Source: an uncultured Clostridia bacterium (GTDB lineage: Bacteria; Bacillota; Clostridia; Christensenellales; UBA1242). From it: a DNA stretch of 64,000 nt. Positions 48,874 to 56,954 of this stretch are shown in pieces (positions within the stretch are counted from its first letter, which is position 1; each line of letters begins with the position of its first letter). The position numbers and the translations under genes are program-made. The stretch lies in contig CAKVMI010000004.1 of NCBI GenBank assembly GCA_934772525.1, forward strand, positions 1 to 64,000. The letters run 5' to 3'. The notes under the pieces are model-generated. The model was not told the DNA's origin. It searched no databases and worked only from the letters and a program-made list of their open reading frames with translations.

Positions 48874-49689
48874 CTATGTCAGCCCGTTTAAAACGCCCAA
48901 AATTATCTTAGCACAAAAATCTAGGATAATATCTATCTCTTTTGGTGCTAAAATTACCCCATTTAGAGCGTTTAAATTTTCATTTGAAAGAATATTCAAA
49001 AGATTGGTTTGTTCCATATTAATAGAAGTTAGTACTTCGTAAAGATAACTTTTAATATGTACCACCATGGGTACACCTATTGCAATAACGGGAACACCTA
49101 AAGTTTCTTTATTTAGCATAAATTGATTTTTCTTCCCACAGCCCGAACCTGGAACCATTCCAGAATCTGATATTTGAAAAGAAGTCCCTACCCTATTAAA
49201 ATTTCTACTAGCAAGGCTATCTATTGCAATTATTATTTCAGGTTTTGTTATATTAACTACCGATTTTATAATATCAAAACTATCAATACCGGTATTACTC
49301 GCAACGTTTGGACAAAATTTATAAAATTTATTATTGCTATCTGTATTTATATCTAAATTATTTACTACCTTTGGTCCCAGCGAATCCGATAACAGCACAT
49401 TGTTTCCAATGCCAACAACCAGCACCCTACTTGCTCTACCGATTATTTTTTTTATTTCTTTTCTAAAATCAACTATTAAACTCTTGGTGTCTTGCTCATT
49501 TTTTATATCATAAGTTATGTATGTACCTTTAGGCTTGCCGAATTCATTATTAGCATCTAATTTGACTTTTGTTTTTATAAAATCGTCAAATTCTGTTCGT
49601 TTAAAATTTCTATTAGTAGGAACCAATTTAGTACTAAATAACTCAATTTGGTCCATTAAGCAATCTAATTCTAATCTATATTCATTCAT
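48874..49689 (-). CDS. gpr: Spore germination protease GPR
   Basis: Family A25 aspartic-type peptidase that degrades small acid-soluble spore proteins during germination. Visible blocks: GIGNNVLLSDSLGPKVV with D102, AIDSLASR with D157 (the two catalytic aspartates), QISDSGMVPGSGCG and LGVPVIAIGVP. The start at 49689 (ATG, MNEYRL) is chosen because upstream in-frame codons run into the rpsT promoter; no strong SD is seen, so it is provisional. A promoter TTGCAA-16-TAAAAT lies upstream on minus; no clear SigG-type element was evident. Its presence marks a spore-forming lineage. Confidence 0.93.
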   Translation of the reverse strand: MNEYRLELDCLMDQIELFSTKLVPTNRNFKRTEFDDFIKTKVKLDANNEFGKPKGTYITYDIKNEQDTKSLIVDFRKEIKKIIGRASRVLVVGIGNNVLLSDSLGPKVVNNLDINTDSNNKFYKFCPNVASNTGIDSFDIIKSVVNITKPEIIIAIDSLASRNFNRVGTSFQISDSGMVPGSGCGKKNQFMLNKETLGVPVIAIGVPMVVHIKSYLYEVLTSINMEQTNLLNILSNENLNALNGVILAPKEIDIILDFCAKIILGVLNGLT

Positions 49690-49742
49690 AACATAATGAT
49701 GTCCGCATATTTTAAAATTAACCAAAAAATTTGCAAAAACAC

Positions 49743-49771
49743 TTGCAATATAACCGAATATGTGATAAAAT
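49743..49771 (+). promoter_or_regulatory. rpsT promoter
   Basis: TTGCAA (49743-49748), 17 bp, TAAAAT (49766-49771); SD AAAGGAG follows before the ATG at 49803. Confidence 0.75.
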
Positions 49772-49802
49772 TTGCAATGAACTAAATTAAAGGAGCGATG
49801 AA

Positions 49803-50078
49803 ATGGCAAATATCAAGTCAGCACAAAAAAGAATTGATGTAACAGAAAGAAACACCCTTCAAAATAAAATGGCTAAGTCACAAATGAAGACTCAAATCAA
49901 GAAATATTCTAAGGCTATTGAAGCTAATGATGTTGAATCTGCTGAAAAGTTACTTCCTGAAACTTTTGAAGTTATTGACAAGACTGTTACCAAGGGTGCT
50001 ATCCATAAAAACCAAGCAAACCGTAGAAAGAGCATTCTTGCATCAGAACTTGACACTTTAAAAAAAGCAAGCAAGTAA
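49803..50078 (+). CDS. rpsT: 30S ribosomal protein S20
   Basis: 91 aa, Lys/Ala-rich helical protein starting MANIKSAQKRI, the S20 signature, with KGAIHKNQANRRKS near the C-terminus. Binds 16S rRNA in the small subunit. Strong SD, own promoter and terminator. Standard neighbour of holA and gpr in Firmicutes. Confidence 0.98.
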   Translation: MANIKSAQKRIDVTERNTLQNKMAKSQMKTQIKKYSKAIEANDVESAEKLLPETFEVIDKTVTKGAIHKNQANRRKSILASELDTLKKASK

Positions 50079-50098
50079 GTAAGTTTTATAAATAAATT

Positions 50099-50130
50099 AT
50101 GACCTATAAATAATATAGGTCATTTTTTAT
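50099..50130. terminator. rpsT/holA bidirectional terminator
   Basis: ATGACCTAT (50099-50107) / ATAGGTCAT (50115-50123) with T-run to 50128, between convergent rpsT and holA. Confidence 0.85.
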
Positions 50131-50145
50131 TTTGTTTATTTTTTA

Positions 50146-51120
50146 TTAAAATTCTTTTGTTAGTAAAATTTTGCAAATCGCATAATTTATAGCATTGTTT
50201 GTATTTGCTTTACCCGACTTAATATTATACTCAAGTTCAGATAATTGCTCATTAATCTTTTTTAATTGCTTTGGTGTAAATTTACTAGCCTGAACCCTAC
50301 TCATCTTTATAGAATATGGTTTTACATTAAAGTATTCTGCAAGAGTTTCATCACTATCTTTAGATATTGAAATATAAAATAGTTTTCTGAAACTCTGATA
50401 CAAATATTGTAACAATCCAATCTGAAATTTATCATGATTTAACATAGTTTCTACAATATCAAAAACTTTAATTTTGTCGTTTTTAGAAATCGCATCCGTT
50501 AATTCATAAATTTGGTATTCTCTTTCTGGCACTACAAACTTCTCTATTTCGACATTTGTAACTACACTTACACCTATAGTTGAAAGTTTTTCAACTTCGC
50601 TAGAAATTCGAGCAAGATTAGAATTGCAATATTCAATCAATAACTTTACTGCTCCTTCTTGTATTTGCACTCCGTTCTTACTAAAGTTTGCGACTATCCA
50701 TCTAGAAAGTGTCACTTCATCTAATTTACCACAATCTACCACAGTTGAAATGGTTTTAATTTTTTTTATGAACTCATTGGCTTCCGTCACTGCAAAAATA
50801 AATATAGTAGTGTCCGCCCCACCCTTTTTAATAAAATCTAAAAATTTTTGTGCATCCTGCGTTTTTAAAGTTGTATCCCAAATAATTATTAGTTTTTTCA
50901 AATCACCAAAAGGTACACAACTGGCTGAATCCAAAATATTTTCTATTGTGTATTTATTTTCATCATTAAATTGTAATTTGTTTACATCGGGAAAAGATAG
51001 ACCTAATCTTTTATCAATTAAATCTATTGCGTTTTTTATTACAAACCTATCATTACCTTCAAGTATGTATACACTTTGAATCTCATTTTTTAAACTTGCT
51101 TTTAATTCAATAAACTTCAT
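50146..51120 (-). CDS. holA: DNA polymerase III delta subunit
   Basis: 324 aa from the ATG at 51120 (MKFIELK, with AAGGA upstream); the frame remains open upstream into comEC but that start is unlikely. Clamp-loader delta pattern: YILEGNDRFVIKNAIDLI, a middle AAA-like region without Walker motifs, and C-terminal QIYELTDAI...LLQYLYQSFRKLF. It opens the sliding clamp with the other clamp-loader subunits. It follows comEC by 16 nt. Confidence 0.93.
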   Translation of the reverse strand: MKFIELKASLKNEIQSVYILEGNDRFVIKNAIDLIDKRLGLSFPDVNKLQFNDENKYTIENILDSASCVPFGDLKKLIIIWDTTLKTQDAQKFLDFIKKGGADTTIFIFAVTEANEFIKKIKTISTVVDCGKLDEVTLSRWIVANFSKNGVQIQEGAVKLLIEYCNSNLARISSEVEKLSTIGVSVVTNVEIEKFVVPEREYQIYELTDAISKNDKIKVFDIVETMLNHDKFQIGLLQYLYQSFRKLFYISISKDSDETLAEYFNVKPYSIKMSRVQASKFTPKQLKKINEQLSELEYNIKSGKANTNNAINYAICKILLTKEF

Positions 51121-51136
51121 TTTATTTTTTTTCCTT

Positions 51137-52651
51137 CTATATTTGTAAAATTTGAGTAACAATAAACACCGCCGAAAGTGACAATCCTAATATTGCTTTA
51201 CTTTGCTTGCTTTTTATTAAACTATATTGTGACATTACTACTATAGCACAAACCAATACAATTAGTCCAACACTCTCAATGTGAAAATCACTAAAAGAAA
51301 ACGAAATATTTGCAAGTGACATCACTAGATAATTTAATATCCCAAATAAAAAACTTGGCACGACTAAAATGAAACTAAGTGGCGGAATAATAAAAGAGAT
51401 TATTATCATTAAAAAGAGAATTGTAAATGCAAAACTAACGTAAGGTATTACAAAAAGATTTACAACAACAGAAAGTAATGAAACCGAAGTAAAATAATGT
51501 GCAATTAACGGCAAAGAACAAATCATTGAACTAACACTTACCGACAATCCATTACTAAGCCATTTAGGTAAAACTTTTGAAAACCACTTATTTAATATAG
51601 GAGCAACACCAAACAAACCAAACACAACCATAAAACTTAATTGAAAACCGACATCATAAAATTGTGTTGGGTCAATAAGTAAAAGTACAGACCCCGCAAA
51701 AGACAACGCACTTAACCCATCATAAGGTTTTCCACGAGCATTAGCATAAAGTAGCACCATACTCATTAGCACCGCTCTAGATGCACTAATAGCAAAATTG
51801 CATAAAATTAAATATAACAGTATCAAAACAGATTTTACACCAAACGCAATCCATCTTTTATTACCCATAAATTTATCTAACAGTTTTGAAATTAATGCTA
51901 TTACAAAACCAACATGTAATCCAGAAACCGCAAGTAAGTGCGAAAGCCCTACACTAGAATACTGCTCTTTTAGTTCGCTATCAAGATAACTTTTATCACC
52001 AAAAAGCATTGCGTATTGTATTTCAGCCGTATCTGAGTCGGTAACTGCTTTTAGTTTAGATTTTACACTTCTTCTAATTTTAGCATCCAATCTATTTGAT
52101 TTTATTATTTTGTATTCGCTATTCGCCTTGATGTTTATAGAACTTATATGCTTGTCATTCAAAGTTGGCACATAATTTATTTTCATCTTCTTAACACTTG
52201 TTACAAACCTATCTCCAATTTCACAAGTATCATCGAAATCTGAAAAATACACCCTAATATATGAATGTAATTTATATTCACCATAATTTAGTTTTACATT
52301 CTCTAAATAAATTACGCTTTTGGTAGAATTAATATATGATATTGTCCCTTCAACTACGTAACTTTCTGTTTTTATTTCATTATCACTCTGCTTTATACCT
52401 ATTCTTATAAGAGTTAACCCCATGGCGGTTACAAACATTAAAATAAAGCATATACAAGGTAGTAAATATCTTTTCAATTTATCATAAAACTTAATAAATA
52501 ATATCGTCGCGAGAACTAAAACTGATATTGATAAACCTAAAAATAGATATAGCGCAATTTGACTATTACAAACTAAAACAGCAAAAAAGTGCCCTATCAC
52601 CAAAACAACAAGCAACCAAAAGAAAAACCTAAAATTAAACACTTTTTTCAT
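51137..52651 (-). CDS. comEC: ComEC/Rec2-family DNA uptake channel lacking the metallo-beta-lactamase domain, 504 aa
   Basis: N-terminal DUF4131-type part (helices about 8-85, then a beta-rich periplasm-facing segment 85-185). The Competence domain follows, with GLSHLLAVSGLHVGF at about 237-251 and multiple membrane helices to the end. It moves single-stranded DNA across the membrane in natural competence. The usual C-terminal metallo-beta-lactamase (nuclease-like) domain is missing: the protein ends in a final membrane helix, and no such domain follows downstream. SD AGGA is rather distant. Its promoter overlaps that of tRNA-Glu head-on. Confidence 0.85.
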   Translation of the reverse strand: MKKVFNFRFFFWLLVVLVIGHFFAVLVCNSQIALYLFLGLSISVLVLATILFIKFYDKLKRYLLPCICFILMFVTAMGLTLIRIGIKQSDNEIKTESYVVEGTISYINSTKSVIYLENVKLNYGEYKLHSYIRVYFSDFDDTCEIGDRFVTSVKKMKINYVPTLNDKHISSINIKANSEYKIIKSNRLDAKIRRSVKSKLKAVTDSDTAEIQYAMLFGDKSYLDSELKEQYSSVGLSHLLAVSGLHVGFVIALISKLLDKFMGNKRWIAFGVKSVLILLYLILCNFAISASRAVLMSMVLLYANARGKPYDGLSALSFAGSVLLLIDPTQFYDVGFQLSFMVVFGLFGVAPILNKWFSKVLPKWLSNGLSVSVSSMICSLPLIAHYFTSVSLLSVVVNLFVIPYVSFAFTILFLMIIISFIIPPLSFILVVPSFLFGILNYLVMSLANISFSFSDFHIESVGLIVLVCAIVVMSQYSLIKSKQSKAILGLSLSAVFIVTQILQI

Positions 52652-52684
52652 TTGTAAAAATTTCCTAAATATCTTGATTTTCTA

Positions 52685-52719
52685 TTGCATATTATACAAC
52701 ATCGTGATATAATTGTAAA
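52685..52719. promoter_or_regulatory. Overlapping opposite-strand promoters for tRNA-Glu and comEC
   Basis: Plus: TTGCAT (52685-52690), 17 bp, TATAAT (52708-52713) for tRNA-Glu. Minus: TTTACA (52714-52719), 17 bp, TATAAT (52691-52696) for comEC. The two promoters occupy the same 35 bp, so polymerase binding should be mutually exclusive. Confidence 0.65.
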
Positions 52720-52735
52720 GTGTAAAGTGAAATAT

Positions 52736-52810
52736 GCCATCATCGTCTAACGGTTAGGACGCTAGCCTCTCACGCTGGAAATTGGAGTTCGATTCTCCAT
52801 GGTGGTACCA
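52736..52810 (+). tRNA. tRNA-Glu (anticodon CTC)
   Basis: 75 nt with encoded CCA. The acceptor GCCATCA pairs with TGGTGGT (two G-U). The anticodon stem CTAGC/GCTGG encloses loop CTCTCAC, giving CTC. The T-loop TTCGATT is normal. CTC is a less common Glu anticodon than TTC. Confidence 0.93.
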
Positions 52811-52820
52811 CTTTCATCCA

Positions 52821-52876
52821 AAAACAAAAAACACGGTGCGTTTTTCCTCATTGGCATTCGTGTTTTTTGTTTTCTT
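52821..52876. terminator. tRNA-Glu terminator (bidirectional)
   Basis: Perfect 15-bp stem AAAACAAAAAACACG (52821-52835) / CGTGTTTTTTGTTTT (52859-52873) followed by T-runs; also ends the convergent gene at 52903. Confidence 0.8.
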
Positions 52877-52902
52877 TTTTTGTTAAGTTATGTAATTTAA
52901 AG

Positions 52903-53646
52903 TTATATTTTATTAAATGTATCAATAATCAAATTTAATTCAATAAGGTCATTTTTAAACGCTCGCTTATTTCGCAATACGTTTTTTAAGCCCAAAAGTA
53001 GTCCATAAACGCCTATATACTCTCCATTAGACAAACACACAAGTATGGTTACCGCTATGGTAGAAACCCCAAACTTATCGTTTAATTTTTCATACTTTTC
53101 ATCTTTAAGTTTGTCTACAATCTCACCTACAACAAACTCTATTCTGCCCTTTAGTGCTTTATCTATTAATGGCTGTTTATTGTTAGAATTTTGATTTTGT
53201 CCAACTTTTTCAGTATCGTCAATTTTATCTTTAAAAATTGATTGAACATATCCATTTACCGCTTGATTAAACGGAATTATTAAAGTTCTCGAAAAATTTA
53301 CATAAGCGACTTCGCTATCGTCACCAAACATATACTTTATAAATTCAAACGAATCAATATGCCCATTATCCATTTCATTCAAAAGATAAAATACAAATTG
53401 AATTACTCGTTTTTCGCTAAAAATAAAATCAAAACTTCGACTTTTTTGCACCGTCGAAAAATCTAAGCCAAAATTATACCCTACTATTTTTTCTGCAATA
53501 GCAGAGTATAACGCTCCGCCCTTTGCTATAGTTTTTAATATATTACTAACTGACTTTTCTATTAAAATAATCTTTGATTCACAAAATTCTTTACATGCAA
53601 TGTTAAAAGCAACTAATTCATTACTTACAGACTTTGGAATTGCCAT
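52903..53646 (-). CDS. Hypothetical protein, 247 aa
   Basis: Not recognised. Mostly helical and soluble, with a hydrophobic helix near 195-225 (VSTIAVTILVCLSNGEYIGVYGLLLGL) that could be buried or membrane-associated. A polar Asn/Gln-rich linker (about 150-160) splits two halves. Start ATG with AGGGAG upstream. It sits alone between tRNA-Glu and the DUF4364 operon. Confidence 0.65.
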   Translation of the reverse strand: MAIPKSVSNELVAFNIACKEFCESKIILIEKSVSNILKTIAKGGALYSAIAEKIVGYNFGLDFSTVQKSRSFDFIFSEKRVIQFVFYLLNEMDNGHIDSFEFIKYMFGDDSEVAYVNFSRTLIIPFNQAVNGYVQSIFKDKIDDTEKVGQNQNSNNKQPLIDKALKGRIEFVVGEIVDKLKDEKYEKLNDKFGVSTIAVTILVCLSNGEYIGVYGLLLGLKNVLRNKRAFKNDLIELNLIIDTFNKI

Positions 53647-53751
53647 AATTTTCTCCCTAAAATACTAAATATATTTACTCAAATTATTCATATATTGTAT
53701 CATAAATTAATTAAAACACAAAAAGTTATTACACAAATTATTAAAAAACTA

Positions 53752-53780
53752 TTCACAAATTAAACAAAGTTTGTTATAAT
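53752..53780 (+). promoter_or_regulatory. Promoter of the DUF4364-TSCPD operon
   Basis: TTCACA (53752-53757), 17 bp, TATAAT (53775-53780). Confidence 0.75.
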
Positions 53781-53808
53781 ATATTGGCAAAATATTAAGG
53801 AAGATATT

Positions 53809-54354
53809 ATGATTAAATACGCAAATAATGAAACAATCGGTAAATTAATCTTATTGTATGTTCTCGATAGAATGGAATGTGATTTAACAGAAGATACCAT
53901 TATTGATATGTGTTATTACCAAAAAAAATGGACATCTTATTTTACTTGTAAAATTGCACTTTCCGAACTTACAAAATCGGGTTACATACAAGAAACAAAA
54001 AACACCGAAAAGACTAAATATTATTCTATAACGCCCGAAGGTAGAAGTTGCCTATCATTCTTTTACAATGATATCCCAGCAAGCATTAGAACGGACATTG
54101 CAAACTTTGTAAAAGATAACAAGCTCGCATTTAAACGAAAACAAGAATATTTTTATGATTCTTTTAAAAACAAAGATGGTTCGTTTACCGTAGTTTTAAA
54201 AATTGTTGAGCCAACAACTACAACGCTAGAAATTAAACTAAATGTTCCTGAACAAGAAACAACAAAAACGATTGAAAAGAATTGGCAAAACAACGCAAGC
54301 CGTGTATTTGCATCTATTTATGATATTTTATTAACTAACAGCGAAGGAGATTAA
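53809..54354 (+). CDS. DUF4364 family winged-helix protein, 181 aa
   Basis: Fits the clostridial DUF4364 family. The N-terminal winged-helix-like part (about 5-85) has KLILLYVLDRM, LSELTKSGYIQ and YYSITPEGRSCLSFF (a PadR/winged-helix style wing). The C-terminal alpha/beta part ends in a helix. It is probably a DNA-binding or protein-contact factor; the family's function is not established. It is cotranscribed with the TSCPD gene 2 nt downstream. Confidence 0.82.
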   Translation: MIKYANNETIGKLILLYVLDRMECDLTEDTIIDMCYYQKKWTSYFTCKIALSELTKSGYIQETKNTEKTKYYSITPEGRSCLSFFYNDIPASIRTDIANFVKDNKLAFKRKQEYFYDSFKNKDGSFTVVLKIVEPTTTTLEIKLNVPEQETTKTIEKNWQNNASRVFASIYDILLTNSEGD

Positions 54355-54356
54355 AA

Positions 54357-54614
54357 ATGTTTATTTATCACACAAAAGGCACATGTTCTCGTCAAATAGT
54401 ATTAGATATTAGCGACGACATAATTAAAGACGTCAAGTTTATTGGCGGTTGCTCTGGAAACTTACAAGGTATTTCAAAATTAGTTATTGGTGAACATATA
54501 GATAATGTAATACAAAAATTAAAAGGCATTAATTGTAGAAATAATACCTCTTGCCCGGACCAACTAGCAAGAGCACTAAAAGAATATAAAGAGAACAAAT
54601 CAAATAATCAATAA
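54357..54614 (+). CDS. TSCPD-domain protein (TIGR03905-like), 85 aa
   Basis: Carries the name-giving TSCPDQLA motif (about 62-69) and a CSGNLQGISKL block with conserved cysteines (GTCS, GGCSGN, NCRNNTSCP). The family is small, cytoplasmic and of unknown function; the TSCPD domain also occurs at the C-terminus of B12-dependent ribonucleotide reductases. It is the second gene of a two-gene operon with DUF4364. Confidence 0.88.
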   Translation: MFIYHTKGTCSRQIVLDISDDIIKDVKFIGGCSGNLQGISKLVIGEHIDNVIQKLKGINCRNNTSCPDQLARALKEYKENKSNNQ

Positions 54615-54625
54615 TAAAAAAACTA

Positions 54626-54660
54626 AGAAGTTTACTTGTTTTTCAAGTAAACTTCTTTTT
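54626..54660. terminator. Bidirectional terminator
   Basis: Perfect 14-bp stem AAGAAGTTTACTTG (54626-54639) / CAAGTAAACTTCTT (54645-54658), A/T runs on both sides, between convergent TSCPD and LtaS-like genes. Confidence 0.9.
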
Positions 54661-56953
54661 ATGCTCTTAATTTATTTTTAACATTAAACCCTTCAAACAT
54701 ATCATTTTGATATAATGCTGTTATCTTGTACCACTTTTCAATATACATATTAACTTTATATTGAAATGCAAGTTCATCAACAGGTGTAACTCCCTGTCTT
54801 TCAAATTTAATAGTCTTACCTTCTTCGGTGTAAATATTTAAGTCAAATATTCCACCAGTGTATGAAACATATGCCGGAATTCCAAGTTCTATAACTTTAC
54901 CTTCATCCACAATTTCACACTTAACGGGATAACCTAAATAATATGTCGGATTATAATCAACTCCGAGTAATGTCATTATGGTAACTGGTAAATCAAATGA
55001 GCAAGTCAATTTTGATATTTGATGTCCCCCACTTCCACCTACTACTGAATTTGTAATTTTTGTAGAATAAATAATTGCTGGAACTTTGAAGCGGTCTTGG
55101 CTTTTTATATAGTCTTCGCTTGTTGCATTATAACTTGTATTTCTCAACCAGTATATAGGAGATGAATAATCACCTTCTGCATCACTAAAGTAATGTTTTT
55201 TGTAAAATAAATCCATTTGATTATAATAACTATGATGGTCGGCAAATAAACATAGCATTGTGTTATCAAATAAATCATTATCCATTAAGTATTTTACCAA
55301 AATTGTAACCATTCTCTCGGTGTCTAATGTTGATACTAGATAATTTTTTATTTCATTTTCTTGTTCAGGTGTAATATCTGTAAGTTTTGTATCGGGATTT
55401 GAACTTTGACCTAAAAAGCCAATACTTTCATAAAAATCATAGTAATCTGTATTATTCTTAATTACATCGTTATCTGAATACTCGCCATGCGTTGTAACCG
55501 TTGTAAAGAAATTAAAAAACTTTTTATCTTTATCAATAAACTTATGAGAGGTTGATAAATTCAAATAATAATCAAGCGCCTTGCTATCTAGTGTTGCATG
55601 ACTTAATCTATCACCCTTTGGAATTTTATCACTCATCTGGTCTAAAAATAATGCATTATCAAAACCAAATTGTGGAATTAAAGTATCTCTACCATAAAAT
55701 GTAGATAGATATGGATGCATATAGTTTGCAACATCTACTGCACCACTATCTTTTAACATATTCGCAAGAGTAAATGAGTAATCTAGGTTGTTATAAATAT
55801 TATTGGAAGCATATATAAGACTATGCGTTGTAAAACTTTCGCCATAAGGATAATTACCTATCATAGCGGTAGACTCCGAGTAGTCGGTCTTTGCTTTAGA
55901 ATAATAATTTATCAAAGTAAAACCATATTTATCAAAAGCACCTTCATCAAATAATTGAATATCCTTACCTTCTTGCTGTAACTTTTTATATTCGTCATTT
56001 ATTTTTGTATAATCTGTTCTTTCAAGAACGGTAAACTCTCCATTTTCATCCTTTGAAAAATTATAGAAATTAAAGTTTTTATAGCCATTCGCTTTTGTTC
56101 CAAAATCATATCCACGAGATAGTGCATAAAGAGTTGGTGTTGCCTCTGGTGTTATTGCATACCACTCAAAACTCTCCATCATTATCATTATTACGTTTTG
56201 ACCATTACATACGTCAAAAATATCCAACTTCTCAGGGTCATACTCTGGACTTTGTACATATGCATTTAGTTCTGCTCTTGTATACTGAGCAGTTTCATCT
56301 ACCTTGTAAAATTGTCTAAAAAACTCTTCAAAGTAAAATCCTAGCGTACCAAACTTAACCAAACTTTGCTTATTGCTACTAAATGTAGTATAAAGCATTT
56401 TATCCGAAAAATGCGAACTCGCATCTCCATCAAGCCAGTAAGTACTACCTATCGAATACAACAAAAAAGATAAAGTTAAGGTTGCAAGACTTATAATTTT
56501 TACTACAAATTTAACCATATCAAAATGCTTAAATTTATTTACTTTAATTTTTTCGCTTAAAATTAACCCTGCAATACTACATCCAAATGTTAGAATATAG
56601 AATATCATTGGCCAGATTGGAAGCATATCAAAATTTATAACATCGGTAGTTTCTTTAACCAGCGATAACATTTCAAAAGTAAATACATCATTTAAGATTT
56701 TATACATACAAATATTTATGTAGCATAAAATCATCTGAAACGCTAGCAATATGCATATAAATATATTTTGGAATTTATTACACGGAAAAACAAAAATTAC
56801 TCCTGAGAGAAATAGCAATAAGCTTAAATCAAAGAATATATATTCTGGCAAAAAACCAAAGCCCAAATAAACAAACATAAAGCATTCCATCACAAGTGTT
56901 GCGATGGTATATATTCCTATTGCTATTCCCTTTCTCAAAAGTAAATTTTTCAT
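54659..56953 (-). CDS. LTA synthase-like sulfatase-family membrane enzyme, 764 aa
   Basis: Five N-terminal membrane helices (about 8-190) and an extracellular alkaline-phosphatase/sulfatase domain. Metal-site motifs: MIMMESFEW (about 251), the KTDYSES stretch with the likely Thr nucleophile (about 352), and LFADHHSYY (about 570). This is the LtaS plan, which transfers glycerol phosphate from phosphatidylglycerol to build lipoteichoic acid. The acceptor could differ in this lineage. The start is one base after the valS stop (TAAGATG), so it is in the valS operon. At 764 aa it is longer than typical LtaS (about 650). Confidence 0.85.
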   Translation of the reverse strand: MKNLLLRKGIAIGIYTIATLVMECFMFVYLGFGFLPEYIFFDLSLLLFLSGVIFVFPCNKFQNIFICILLAFQMILCYINICMYKILNDVFTFEMLSLVKETTDVINFDMLPIWPMIFYILTFGCSIAGLILSEKIKVNKFKHFDMVKFVVKIISLATLTLSFLLYSIGSTYWLDGDASSHFSDKMLYTTFSSNKQSLVKFGTLGFYFEEFFRQFYKVDETAQYTRAELNAYVQSPEYDPEKLDIFDVCNGQNVIMIMMESFEWYAITPEATPTLYALSRGYDFGTKANGYKNFNFYNFSKDENGEFTVLERTDYTKINDEYKKLQQEGKDIQLFDEGAFDKYGFTLINYYSKAKTDYSESTAMIGNYPYGESFTTHSLIYASNNIYNNLDYSFTLANMLKDSGAVDVANYMHPYLSTFYGRDTLIPQFGFDNALFLDQMSDKIPKGDRLSHATLDSKALDYYLNLSTSHKFIDKDKKFFNFFTTVTTHGEYSDNDVIKNNTDYYDFYESIGFLGQSSNPDTKLTDITPEQENEIKNYLVSTLDTERMVTILVKYLMDNDLFDNTMLCLFADHHSYYNQMDLFYKKHYFSDAEGDYSSPIYWLRNTSYNATSEDYIKSQDRFKVPAIIYSTKITNSVVGGSGGHQISKLTCSFDLPVTIMTLLGVDYNPTYYLGYPVKCEIVDEGKVIELGIPAYVSYTGGIFDLNIYTEEGKTIKFERQGVTPVDELAFQYKVNMYIEKWYKITALYQNDMFEGFNVKNKLRA

Positions 56954-56954
56954 C

